A stretch of 64,000 nt of DNA from Ashinkailepas kermadecensis (lineage: Eukaryota; Arthropoda; Thecostraca; Neolepadidae). Below the pieces are notes generated by a model. It was not told the origin of the DNA, did not search any database, and worked only from the letters and a program-made list of their open reading frames with translations. The stretch spans positions 62,001 to 126,000 of the forward strand of contig JAOTOM010004003.1 of the NCBI GenBank assembly GCA_034440615.1. The letters run 5' to 3'. Position numbers and translations under genes: made by a program. Of this stretch, positions 33,136 through 44,112 are shown piece after piece (position 1 is the first letter of the stretch; each line of letters opens with the position of its first letter).

Positions 33136-34534
33136 CTGGGTGCCCACCCAGCCGGAGCTGGTGTACCAGCGCTCGTGGACCATCTGCCGGCCAGTGTGCC
33201 AACCGGCCGGCAGATGACTATGCGGCCGGCAATGGGTGTGAATTTCTGCAGCCAGCCTGGAAAGATAGCGGGATACTGGGATGCGACCATCTGCGCCGAA
33301 GTGCCCATGCTATGCAAACGTCTGCACCGCAACGCGCACTCTGTACTTCAGAGGCGCACTTTGGTGTGGGGAGGTGTAAATTGAGAAATGAAAGTGCGAA
33401 CAAGGTTAGCAAAATAGGTGGATTATATGACCAGAAGAGACGCTCAGCTTCCGTTGCGATGCCTGTCATAAGCCTGTCAGTATATCAGCTTTTTCCACTG
33501 CCAACCTTGTCTGCGTTAATTGTAATTAAAATAACATTTCGGGGCCGAGGTCCTGGCCACCTCCAGGTGTGCCACTGTAGCGCCCAACTCATATCCTTGC
33601 TCCCAACTTCCCGACGTCCAGACTCCCAGCGGCCAAACTGTAACGTCAATTCTCTGTCCTGACTGCTTCGACCCTTTTGAACTTTTCCTCTCCTTTCTTG
33701 ACCGTACCGCTACTCCGCCGATTGCCGCTCCTTGCTTGAACTCGCCACTCATAAGTGAACTGAACATGAACATGAACTCATAAATCGCCACTCCTGAAAA
33801 TACCAATGGCAGTCTGCAGCCTGCTTAGGGCACCTGACTTTCCGGTGACAATCTACACAAAGCACACATCATGTGACCTGGCTGTGTTATATCCGTGTTA
33901 TGTGCCACGTGCGGCAGGAAATGCCGATGAAACAGTCGGGGGGTGGATCAATATATCCTCCCCCTCACTTCTCACCGACAGTCGGCGAAATAAGAGAAAA
34001 CACGGAATTCCAGGCAGAACTAGGTTCATTACCCTTGTCAGGGTTGGAAACATGTCGATGTCCTGAATGTTTGCCATCCAGAACATTTTCCACTCTTATT
34101 TGTCAAAGGGTGAATTTAGTCGTTTGAAATGCTGCCAATCATTGTTCTTTCATGAACAAGTCCAAAGCGAACCAAGAATTGCAAAAAGGAGTTCTGTATG
34201 TCGGAAACAAAAATACAATTTCCCTATCCGACCTCGAATACTCCAGATCAGGGGTGTCGTTTTATGAAAATGATAGGGATGGTTGAATTATTAAAAGGTA
34301 TATGGTGCAATGGATGTGGACGGGAATCCGGAAAATCGTACTGCGTGCTTGAACACGGAAGGCATGTCTTCATCGTCTTCTCGTATACTTGCGCATTACT
34401 TGCTCGCGGCAGGTATGAAGTACGCAAAATATTATTGCTATTACAGTATCAAAAGTACGAACCGAAAGGTCCTCTTTACTTCGCATTTCCCAGCAAGCCT
34501 TTTGCTCATACGATAATTTGAACTTGTTGGATGA
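33136..34534. other. unassigned DNA
   Basis: No gene recognised. 34050-34095 shares a segment with 7540-7575 (gaatgtttg-catccagaacatt). Confidence 0.3.
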
Positions 34535-34695
34535 GGGGGACGAGTGGTCCAGGGGTAAGATGCTCGTCTCGCAATCGAAAGATTGTGGGTTCGAATCTCA
34601 CCTGTCGCTACTCTTCGCCCGCGACCAATCGGCGTGAGAGATTGGCGACGCTATATGACTCAACGGTCGACGTGTCGTAAAACCAACAACCAACC
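34535..34695 (+). mobile_element. tRNA-derived SINE, copy S2
   Basis: 161-bp copy flanked by a perfect 14-bp duplication, aacttgttggatga (34521-34534 and 34696-34709). tRNA-like head with both Pol III boxes. Hairpin 1 is CCAATC / GATTGG (34625-34645). Hairpin 2 is CGACGC / GTGTCG (34646-34677). The tail is TAAAACCAACAACCAACC. This is the best-preserved copy for defining the element. Confidence 0.92.
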
Positions 34696-34709
34696 AACTT
34701 GTTGGATGA

Positions 34710-35147
34710 ACTCAGACTACACCACCTCCTCGTGAAATTCAACGGCGGTACATCCGTGCGTTATGTGGGGAGCGCGTCCCAGTTATTTCCCTGTGTGAAC
34801 CGTCTGCCACAGTCGAGAAAGACTTGCGGACCCTACTTTCGGGATCCAGAAGACTAACAAACTGTTGGCACACGACGAACGAGGATTGCTAGCTTCAAGT
34901 ATTTAACCATTATCCACCCCAGGAAGGACAAATATGCTCTTCCCCATGTTTTTGGTTAATTTATCCCTGTTCTTATATGTGAATTTCACTGTTGATCCCC
35001 TGTAAATACATGTGCCACTGTGGCACATGCAATCATGCACATGCACACATGCACACACGCACACATGCACATGTACACATACAGCCCGAGGCACCGGGCG
35101 CCAAGGCTGGGCACCAGGCAGTAGGGGCGGCCAGTCATCCGCCCACT
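34710..35147. other. unassigned DNA
   Basis: No gene. Short (CA)-rich tract with cacatg words at 35030-35080. Confidence 0.3.
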
Positions 35148-35410
35148 CATCGTGCTGCCGTCGTCTCTATTGCTGCTGCTACACGTCTGCAACCTTCGAC
35201 TCTGATTGGCTGGCGTGCTGCCGTCGCCACTATTGCTGCTGCTACACGTCTGCAACTTTCGACTCTGATTGGCTGGCGTGCTGCCGTCGTCACTATTGCT
35301 GCTGCTACACGTACACAACCTTCGACTCTGATTGGCTGGCGTGCTGCCGTCGTCACTGTTGCTGCTGCTACACGTTTGCAACCTTCGACTCTGATTGGCT
35401 GGCCATGTTG
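35148..35410. repeat. 63-bp minisatellite, 4 copies
   Basis: Unit with gctgccgtcgtcactattgc, tgctgctacacgt and cgactctgattggctggc. Confidence 0.95.
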
Positions 35411-35536
35411 CAAGGTGACGATCAGATTTCTCGTGATTTCGTGAAGTATGCAGAATAACATAAAACTAGGAGGGAATAAATTGCTCGAATAAAAAAATTA
35501 CTTAACATCTTTCTTGTTACTGCACTCACTGGCGTG

Positions 35537-35620
35537 TTGGATGAACGAACGAATGAATGAATGAATGAACGAAGCCATTCGGCAGTCGGCGTCGAAGGTT
35601 GCACACGTGTAGCAGCACCA
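35537..35620. repeat. GAAT microsatellite and inverted array fragment
   Basis: 35537-35570 is (gaac/gaat)n. 35586-35618 is an inverted partial monomer of the 35148-35410 array (reverse complement reads gctgctacacgtgtgcaacc then ttcgac). Confidence 0.75.
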
Positions 35621-37244
35621 TATGACACGTGCGTACATGCAACATGTGGGCTTGGGCGTGGCCAGGGACCACTCATATTGGATTCATAAATTAAAAATGT
35701 AATTATAGAAGTACATTCCATGCATTAATTCAATTGGAACCAGATAATTGCAGGGAAGGGCAAAATCCACCCCTTCCTGGGGTGGATTAGGGTAACCAGG
35801 GCATTGGGGTGGATTATGGTTCAAGGAAAATGCATCGTGTGGACAGTGGTGTGTTAGGTATTTTCCAATTGGGATGCATAGCATGAGCTAAGGTTTTTTG
35901 CGATACTTAATTTTAATTATTATGGCTAGCGCTATAAATAAATGCAAATACGTCGGTTAGAAGGACTTGCCAATGTGTCATGTAGATATATGTTCTCCAT
36001 TCACAAATGCAGCTTAGCTTAACCAATGCGAGAGAACATGATTTGGGGACTCGGAATACCAAACAATATTAGCGTTCCAGTATTTTGGTCGAGCTATGTT
36101 GTTTGCAAAATAAAGCACAAACAAGCATCGACAATATTGTTCCGCAGAGTCGCTAATGGTGTGCACAACTTAGTGGTATTATGAGATGTGTTAGCTGTTT
36201 ATGTTTGGCTGTTACAATTCAACAATTATTTTTGGATTGGGTGTAACCGCCATTGGCAGCCACCGTGGAAATTTTATGGGGGGGGGGAGTGGTACCAGCC
36301 CAGTAATTATGGCAAAGCACAGCAGTTAAAGGGTTAATAATTAAATATCTGATGATCCGGACACATGTACGCATCACAGAGGACACGCAAGCAAGACAAT
36401 ACTGGCTGTTAATCATGTCTGGGCATGCTTGCAATGTGCACTTTTATCATAATGGTTGTTCTTTTCTTCTTCAAAACCATTGGGATAGCTTACCTCCTTA
36501 TTGTAGTGGTCCAAAAGAAAGTTGGATTGGCCAGAGGCATCCAAAAAGCATAACACACTGCCCCAGGTTTTCCTCTCACAATACAGGATTCCAAAGCATG
36601 AATCCAACCTTGTGCATGTGCCGAGTTGACGAAATATGTACCACGCAAAACGCGCATTTCGGCCCAAACGGGATGCTAAATGTTCAGTTTGATTAGCTTT
36701 CCGAAGTCTGGAACAATTATGTTATCTTTTTGTAGATGAAGCACAAATATGGAGTGGCATCCAGATGGAATTAACTAATTTTCCTCTCCGATTTTCCAGC
36801 TATGTCTTCCCGCTCTCATCCTTGTCGGACTTTCGGACGTTGTTTTGAACGTCCGAAGGGCTGTGCATATAATTGGCCTGTCGGTCAGACGTAACGCAAT
36901 GATATGCAAACAATGCGTGTCACGGGTGGAATTTGATATGCTTCTGGTGGATGCACGTGCATCCCAAACGTGAAGACGTGCATCTCCAAGGTCTGTGGTG
37001 CGTCCTCAGCTTTTGTCCAGAATTTGAGCCACTGCTTGTAATAGGGACATCGAAACGAAAATCTGAACCATTCAGCGGAATCAACATGCTGTAAAATATG
37101 TGGCATATTATCTAGAAGTGTCGAGTTTTGCTCCCGCTGAGTAGAGCGGTGCACCCCTTCACACGTTGAACAACTTGTTATTGCATACATGTGGCACCAT
37201 TGCTGTACATTCCAAACCAAATCAAGCCGTTATTGTACATGCTC
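35621..37244. other. unassigned DNA
   Basis: No gene recognised; short frames only. Confidence 0.3.
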
Positions 37245-37447
37245 CAGGGGCGGATACGGGAGGATACGGGATGTGCTCCACCCCCACATGGAACGTTGGC
37301 GTCCCTCCGGGGAGGCTCGAGTGTATCTCCCGGATTTTTTTATCCGCCGTAGGCGCCCCTCCAGGTACTTTTGCAATGGTGTTCCTCGAAAGAAATGGAG
37401 CACCTTCAGACAACTGCACCCCATGACAATTCCTCGATCCGCCCGTG
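37245..37447 (+). mobile_element. short hAT-like element CAGGGGCGGAT
   Basis: About 203 bp from CAGGGGCGGATACGG to CCTCGATCCGCCCGTG, forming imperfect terminal inverted repeats. Flanks acatgctc / gcatgcat are a possible 8-bp duplication (6 of 8). A diverged copy lies at 48661-48929 on the other strand. Confidence 0.6.
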
Positions 37448-37523
37448 GCATGCATATAAAGTCATCATTGCCCTGGCGCTAACAAACAGACATGGTGGAG
37501 CCGGTGTCCTGTTGCCGAGCTGC

Positions 37524-37578
37524 TGGGCGCGAATGATCAGACTGGTAAACGCGCCCTAAGGCCCAAATAACCAATTGG
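37524..37578 (+). mobile_element. 55-bp tail-only insertion (copy D)
   Basis: A 55-bp insertion flanked by a perfect 15-bp direct repeat, ctgttgccgagctgc (37509-37523 and 37579-37593). It consists of only the hairpin (stem GGGCGCG / CGCGCCC, 37525-37531 and 37550-37556, with TGATCA and TGGTAA in the loop) and the tail TAAGGCCCAAATAACCAATTGG. Its 5' edge is the base before the stem. Confidence 0.88.
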
Positions 37579-37844
37579 CTGTTGCCGAGCTGCCGCCGAC
37601 AGTAGCTACTATGATGGCCTTCTGCTGTTGCCATCGTGCTATCAGTCCTATCGCACTGTCGCTCATGTTACTTGTGCGCCCGTGCGTCAGCGCTGCTCGT
37701 CCGGCCGGTTATCCACGTGTAGTCATGCCAGTATGGCCGCCTGGTCGTCCGCCAGTGTGTCCGCCTGTCCGCCCATCCGTTTGTCCGCGTATCTGCCTAG
37801 CAGTGTGTTCATCTGTCCGCTTACGTTCTCATCCAACCGCCCGT

Positions 37845-37946
37845 CCACATTTTCGTCCGTATGTCTGTATGCTTGTCTGTATGCTTGTCTGTATGCTTGT
37901 CTGTATGCTTGTATGTACGCTTGTCTGTACGCTTGTCTGTTTGTCA
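37845..37946. repeat. 12-bp tandem repeat
   Basis: About eight copies of tgcttgtctgta, within a longer cytosine-rich region (37680-38030) of loose cgcc-gtcc repeats. Confidence 0.95.
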
Positions 37947-38547
37947 GCCCGCCCGCCTGTCCGCCCGCCAGCCCACCCGTCTTTCCGCTTGCCTGCTCGT
38001 CAGCCTGCCCGTCAGCCAGGCCGCCCGTGAAAGTTAAGTTTGGACACGAAATGACGCGCGCGAGTTGCGCCACTTTCCCACGTATCACCCGGTGTGCTTC
38101 CTGCCATTGCCAACCGGAACTGACCGGCTGTGCTGGTTCCGTACCAGCCATCGGCATGCGTGGTGGAGTGGCGGGTGTTGTCTGCTTGAGTGTTGGGAGG
38201 AAATCCTGCGGCTGATCCTTGGATGGCTGGTATTTCTACTGGCGCGTCCTGCAGTGCAGTTTTCCGACCCAGTGTCTGATCTGCGGGATTACTTTGCCTG
38301 TTTTTATGGTGGTCGTATGTCTCTTTGGGACCTGGGGGCGTTGAATGTGGTGCCTATTGGATTAGTATCAGCAAAAAGGTAGCTACAGCTAGCATCGTTG
38401 AAGGTTATAATGCTTAGTTTGAATATCTCCGACAAGAACCGGCTTATGCGTTAAAACCGGCACAGCCGTTCGAGAACTTCGAACTGTCCGGCTAAGGTGG
38501 GACCTAGCTTCGAATGAATGTTATATAATTTGTATTGGTAAGTTCAT
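37947..38547. other. unassigned DNA
   Basis: The first 80 bp continue the loose cgcc-gtc repeats. No gene after that. Confidence 0.3.
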
Positions 38548-38656
38548 GTTGGTTATTTGGGTTTGCGGGCATTTCGACCAAAACGGTGATCATGTAGCGC
38601 TCATAACGTTTGTGCGTCGAAGCCCGGTGAAAGATGTTACGGCTCGGAGCATATAA

Positions 38657-38679
38657 CCTGAAAGCGGTTCGCTTTCAGG
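38657..38679. other. perfect 10-bp hairpin
   Basis: CCTGAAAGCG-GTT-CGCTTTCAGG, a second strong hairpin inside the 3'UTR of the LINE remnant, about 55 bp before the terminal hairpin. Confidence 0.85.
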
Positions 38680-38826
38680 CATGGTTGGAGATCCCTGGTG
38701 GGTCGGCGCGCCCGGACCCCTTGACCCTACTGATGTTAAGTTGTCATTTTCCCCATTCAATCTGAAATGATGTCCTGAAATTAAGGACCTGGACCCCCTG
38801 GCTTGATGAGATGTAGAGCGTTGCTT

Positions 38827-38987
38827 TCATGTATCGAAAATGTTTCCAGAGTGAACTATTTTAGTATCATCCGCTAGCTCGTTCTCATATGTTAAGTTCC
38901 TTGTGTTATTTCCATAAAACAGCCTACACTCCTTAGTGGAATGCTGGCAAATAAAGAGAACATGTCTCGCCGTCATAATCCATAATG
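38827..38987 (-). pseudogene. LINE ORF2 C-terminal fragment
   Basis: Minus-strand frame MTARHVLFICQHSTKECRLF, then YGNNTRNLTYENELADDT and IVHSGNIFDT-stop. The RHVLF-C pattern and the ADDT-IV ending match the C-terminal tail after RNase H in LINE ORF2 proteins. The same arrangement (LTVRHILYVCPEY) occurs in the remnant at 44.9 kb. Confidence 0.6.
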
Positions 38988-39116
38988 TTTGCTTGTCCCT
39001 AATAAGAGCGAGTACTTCACAGGTGTCGTTGTCCTTAGAACCTGGGTCTACTCGTCACCATTGGAGTGGCACTTCGACCACCGCCATCACTTGGATGGTG
39101 GTGCCTAATGAGCCGC

Positions 39117-39625
39117 CTACTTGCGTATGTTCAGGGGTGTGAAGACTACCTCAAATAATCTCACCAGGGCACCGAGTTCAGCAAGTAGCCGGGTGGCGTT
39201 CGTGTACTGCTGCCGTATGATGATCGTGGAGATGTCTCTCTCTATCTCTGCATGGGAAACTTTTGGATAGTCTTCCCCGTACAGTTCCCCGGCTTGGCGA
39301 GAGGAGAGGTGCCTGCTGCACTGCATGGCTAAGATTTTGGTCTTCTTGACTTACGCTGGACAAGCGCGATCAAATGACGGGTGCGGCACTTGACTGTGAC
39401 CACAGTTCACGCACCTCGATTCCCGCTAGTTACATTTGTCGCCTGGATGTTCTAATTAAGCACATCTTCCGCATGTTGAATGATGTCGGCAATATTGGTT
39501 GGCGTGACCGTACCGCTGACATGAGCGCATGACGTTGGGATTACATATTCTGACTTTAATTGCAATGTAGCCCACAGATATTGTGGCAGTTAAGTCTGTT
39601 AACTTAAATGTTGAAGATTATTTTA
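39117..39625 (-). pseudogene. LINE ORF1 (gag-like, zinc knuckles) fragment
   Basis: Minus-strand frame (with stops) reading TFKLTDLTATISVGYIAIKV, then RICNPNVMR, a first knuckle CQRYGHANQYC, a second CGRCA-stop-LEHPGDKC, and a third CVNCGHSQVPHPSFDRACP. It continues past a stop into KKTKILAMQ and GELYGEDYPKVSHAEIERDI. The spacing of three CCHC-type knuckles followed by an ILAI-like segment is the standard layout of ORF1 in I/Jockey-group LINEs. Three in-frame stops break it. It is inactive. Confidence 0.75.
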
Positions 39626-40069
39626 TTTGTTGGTTGCATGTCACTTTCACGTGGTACTTTGATCCTGCCCGTGATGGGGAGTGCTCTCAGAACTAAGCAT
39701 TGGTAATTGTAGGAGATTGTGCAAGTTAACTGACTGTCAAATTATGTGCATATTTAGATTAAAATCAATAGGACAATATATGCTTCACAATTAGTCTCTG
39801 TTGCCTGGCTAACTATAATTATAATTATAGTCTATGTTCCAAGCGAACCTTACTGATGTTTGCTCCGTGGCACTTCGCAATACACTGGCAACAACTCTCA
39901 ACTTCAGACGGTTCTATCCGATGAACGCGTCGCGTGGCCAAGACTAGTTCTCTCCGGCCTTTTTGTCAATGAGTTTACCCAGAGGCTAGTTCGTCGGCGC
40001 AGTGTCAGAATAGCTCCAGCCTTGGCGACGCATCCCGACCGGTAAGCCGGAGCTGTACGACTGGACAGC
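39626..40069. other. unassigned DNA
   Basis: No gene recognised. Confidence 0.3.
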
Positions 40070-40285
40070 AACTGACGCTGAAGTCTTCTCTCCGACGACG
40101 GCACAAACGGCCGCCACCTCCGTCCGAGTGGCCGCCCCAGCCGCCGCCGGTCCCGACGGTCGTGGTGCGCGAGGACGATCGGAGGGGCGGCCGACGGCGG
40201 CCCGCCCGTACCTGGCACCGTCGCCGTATCGAGCCGCGACCGCGGCGGTCGCCGGCGGCGCGACGTGTTGTCGCGTGGTCACGCT

Positions 40286-40316
<31 letters not shown>

Positions 40317-40660
40317 ACGACGAGTCGCCGCCCGTCAGATTTGTACTGGCCCGGTCACGCCAACAATCGCCGCAATCGATGGCCGCCGGCCGCTGGACGG
40401 CGAGTCGTCACTCAACGCGGCCGTCACCGTCTGGGTCCGGTCAGACGGCACCTGCTCCGCTGACCACAGCCTGCGCACGGCTTTCGACGCGACTTCGGCG
40501 TGTGTCGCGATTTCGGACCGTCCGCCGGTGCCCTCGGCCGCCGGTGAGTTATGCGACATCACATAGACACCAATAATCATCCACAAAACGCGGCGCGTGG
40601 TGCGGCTTGTAACGTGCCCTTGGGCGGGGCCTGTGCGGTTTAGACTATTGTTCGCTCCCG
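40070..40660. promoter_or_regulatory. CpG-rich island
   Basis: Abrupt rise in GC and CpG density, with a (CCG)n-(ACG)n trinucleotide run at 40287-40323. It resembles a promoter or first-exon island, but none of the overlapping frames on either strand shows a protein family, so no gene is called. Confidence 0.4.
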
Positions 40661-42273
40661 TCGACATCCACGCCTTGATGTTGTGTGGTGTGCTTTACTC
40701 TGCATCGTGGAGCAACCGAGATACTGAGCGCAGTTTGGATGATGGATGACCTGTGCTGTCAAGCCCTGTTGGACGTAATCTCAGTGGCTGTTCCAGCCCC
40801 AGCTTGATGGGCTTGTAACACGCTTCAGGGGAACAGCGGCAGCGAAGTGACGAGGAGCAACTGCTTTACAGCCGGAAGACCATTTCCAGGTGACTTAGTG
40901 GGGCGGTAGTCATGATGCTAACGAGGTGTTTCTTGCAATATGTATGCATAGTGTTGAAATAGATGCGTGGTTGCGACATCCAGCATGGTTTCCCTTCGCC
41001 TGCAGTGCCTGAAAGGCTTTGCATACAATATGCACGGTTGTGTCACCCAGCCGTGTGTCGCCTTGCACGCAATGCCGCGAAAAGGGATCATATAAAGTAT
41101 GAATCATTATCAGCCAGCTGTCTCACCAAACATCGTGTTGTTCGCACGCGCTCGCGCTCGCTGGATGGAAGAAAACTTCTGCATATGCAGTTAATTTCAG
41201 GACATCTCCTTAGCAAAGCGTCATGTCTTCGGTCGGATCTATATTCAGATGAATCTTTCAGTGTTTTCGTAGATAAGTATCTGACATTCTGCTTTCGTTG
41301 CGAGCATGGAACCATTTTGTTAGTTCCATCCTGCAGCACAAACCTGTGGGGCTCGTACTTGGCTACAGTAGTGTGTACTCGGCTGCGGTTTCTGCACGCT
41401 CGTTGTGCTCCTGAATGCTGTGTCGAAGTCGGAACTGACCGCCGGGAGGTTCACCACTCACCTGCTACTGAAAATGGTCCCCGCCTGTCGGCAAGGGATC
41501 GGCTCTGGCCATGTGCAAAAGGAAAAGCAAACTGCGTGCTGGGAGTTGCTCTGCCGTTATTGAGACGTTCGCTGAGCCATCAGTTTTACATTACAGACAT
41601 CATGATTCTTCCGAGCGGAATAATTTGTATACTATTGTAATGCACTTCCTCCGTCAATAGCGAACGTGCTGATGCGTCACGACATTGCCGTGATTTCATT
41701 GGTGGATAGTTGCCACCGGAGGTCATGTCGGCGGTGCGTAGTGGCGAGCAGGCTGTTGTGCCCCGGCACTCTCCGAGACAGGTGAGTTCCCTGGACGGTC
41801 CCCGATTCTCAGCATATCGGTGGGATCGTGCGCTTTGGGGTGGGTCTGCCTTAGTGCACGGCGTCGGTGGGTTCGACGCTGTGGTTGAGCCCTGCATGTT
41901 GTTGGACCATGTGTGGTGCGCCGGTGGGATCGGAGCATTGCGGGTGGACCAACAGTGACGACCGGGAGCTGTCCGGGTGGATTCTGTCCGGGTGGGCTGG
42001 TGTGTAGACTGCAGTTGCGGGCTCGTTCGCTGTGCGTCAGTGGAGTTGGGGTGGTACGTTGATTCACGATTAGAATAAGGCGGTGGATCTACGATTTGGA
42101 TTCCTGATCATTTCCGTCGGTCGGTTACCAATACGAGAGCAGAAGAGGACCATACTGAGTTTTCATCGGCAAGGACTGATTAGAGCAAGGATTGTAACAA
42201 TATGCTATCTGTTGTCTAATGTGAGAGCACGCATCCTTTCTCGCTGTTGCCCAGCATCCATAGGTGTCGCCAC
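40661..42273. other. unassigned DNA
   Basis: No gene or repeat family recognised. Confidence 0.3.
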
Positions 42274-42303
42274 GGGTGGGGGTGGGGAGGGGAGGAGAGG
42301 GGG
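42274..42303 (+). other. G-quadruplex-type G-rich tract
   Basis: GGGTGGGGGTGGGGAGGGG followed by more G-runs. Meets the quadruplex pattern; no associated gene. Confidence 0.6.
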
Positions 42304-43316
42304 AGTTTGCAGATGGGGATTTTTCCGGAACCTCAAAACATTGTGGCTTAAGTTCGGGAACATCTTAGTTTTTCGAGAAAAATTGGCAATCATTGCGGGA
42401 GAAGTTCATTTGCGCCTCTCCCCCAATTTCGAAGGGCTGGTGATGCCAGTGGCCACGTAAGGTGAAAACATTCACTTGTCATTAGGTTTCTTACTGGGTA
42501 CATATTAGGTTTTACCTAGTGGTCGCATTGTATTTACTCTGAAATTCGATTGGCTTTCTGTACAAGTACCATGCAATTTATAGCGGCCGTTTCTATTCAG
42601 TCTGACTTTACGAGACAGCCTTGTGCTTACTCCATGTGGGCTGCAGCTTCGAAGAACTCCCAAGTCACAAGAAAAAGAGCACACCGCCGCCCCTGGTCCT
42701 CACTGCGCCATTATGTTGACATTACGCCCTAGTGGTGATGGTCTATGCCTGTCTGAGTATATATGTGGCCCGTGTTCATTTGGCACGTGAACAACACGCG
42801 GTTTAGTTAAATCCCGGCGATCTCTCATTGATCGGACGCATTGGAAAGCACTAATTGGATGCCTCACGCATCACGCAATCCCGACAAATCGATGTATGTT
42901 AACTGGTGTTCCCAGGGGATGTGGACAGAATGGCTGACCAGGAGTGGATATCCCTCCAGATTATTGGGGTTTCGGGTCCAGCGCTGATAAGAACCAGGGT
43001 TGGGGAAGTCCGACTACTTCCCTGTCCACAATTCTACCCAATCTGAGTGACCGGCCTCGCCTTGGTGACCAGGCCGTTCGACCTTGGCAGCCGGGCGGCC
43101 AGGTCACACGCGCCGTCCTCGAGAGCGGCCGGCCGGCCGACAGCGGCCCTCGAACGCGACGCTCCGCCGCGCCGGTGACCGCCGCTCCCAAATGCGGCCG
43201 CCCGAAGCCGGTTCATCAACCTCGTGCGGCGACGAGCGGAGCACCGGACCGTGCGTCCGCCGGCACCGCCGCCACCGCACGTGAGACAGCATTGGCTCAT
43301 GGTGCAACCCGGCCGG
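42304..43316. other. unassigned DNA, GC-rich after 43030
   Basis: No gene recognised. The sequence becomes very GC- and CpG-rich from about 43030, just before the minisatellite. Confidence 0.3.
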
Positions 43317-44112
43317 CCGGCCGACACTGTACCACTGCATGGTGCACACTGCAGTGTACAGTGCCGGCGGTACAGGCACACTGTCCGGACGGCGTCCACA
43401 CCTGGCGGCCGGCCGACACTGTACCACTGCAGTGGTACAGTGCCGGCGGCACGGGCACACTGTCCGGACGGCGTCCACACCTGGCGGCCGGCCGACACTG
43501 TACCACTGCAGTGTACAGTGCCGGCGGCACGGGCACACTGTCCGGACGGCGTCCACACCTGGCGGCCGGCCGACACTGTACCACTGCAGTGTACAGTGCC
43601 GGCGGCACGGGCACACTGTCCGGACGGCGTCCACACCTGGCGGCCGGCCGACACTGTACCACTGCAGTGTACAGTGCCGGCGGCACGGGCACACACAGTC
43701 CGGGCGGCGTCCACACCTGGCGGCCGGCCGACACTGTACCACTGCAGTGTACAGTGCCGGCGGCACGGGCACACTGTCCGGACGGCGTCCACACCTGGCG
43801 GCCGGCCGACACTGTACCACTGCAGTGTACAGTGCCGGCGGCACGGGCGCACAGTCCGGACGGCGTCCACACCTGGCGGCCGGCCGACACTGTACCACTG
43901 CAGTGTACAGTGCCGGCGGCACGGGCACACTGTCCGGACGGCGTCCACACCTGGCGGCCGGCCGACACTGTACCACTGCAGTGTACAGTGTCAGCGGCAC
44001 GGGCACACACAGTCCGGGCGGCGTCCCTGGCGGCCGGCCGACACTGTACCACTGCAGTGTACAGTGCCGGCGGCACGGGCACACTGTCCGGACGGCGTAC
44101 ACACCTGGCGGC
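43317..44112. repeat. 78-bp minisatellite with internal palindrome
   Basis: About ten copies of a 78-bp unit. Every copy contains cactgtaccactgcagtg-tacagtg, a near-perfect palindrome centred on ctgcag; the copy at 43417-43442 is perfect over 26 bp. The unit also contains ggccggcc-type and ccgg-rich palindromes. Its length is a multiple of three, so it is open in several frames, which explains the long apparent proteins here. Confidence 0.97.

Larger units (their letters stand above)
38548..39625 (-). mobile_element. internally deleted LINE with hairpin 3' end
   Basis: Reading on the minus strand: a gag-like ORF1 remnant (39625-39117), then an ORF2 C-terminal remnant (about 38987-38827), about 200 bp of 3'UTR, a hairpin (38602-38567, stem GAGCGC / ATGCCC, degenerate) and the tail GCAAACCCAAATAACCAAC ending near 38548. 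The zinc-knuckle ORF1 together with an ORF2 ending in an RNase H-type C-terminal His/Cys tail points to the I-like group of non-LTR elements. The central part (EN, RT) is missing. This is one of two loci tying the hairpin tail to a LINE. Confidence 0.75.

Noticed and set aside
40128..40667. Pro/Thr- and Arg-rich frames in the CpG island
   Set aside because: Open on both strands because of high GC and few stops. No domain, no splice-site support.
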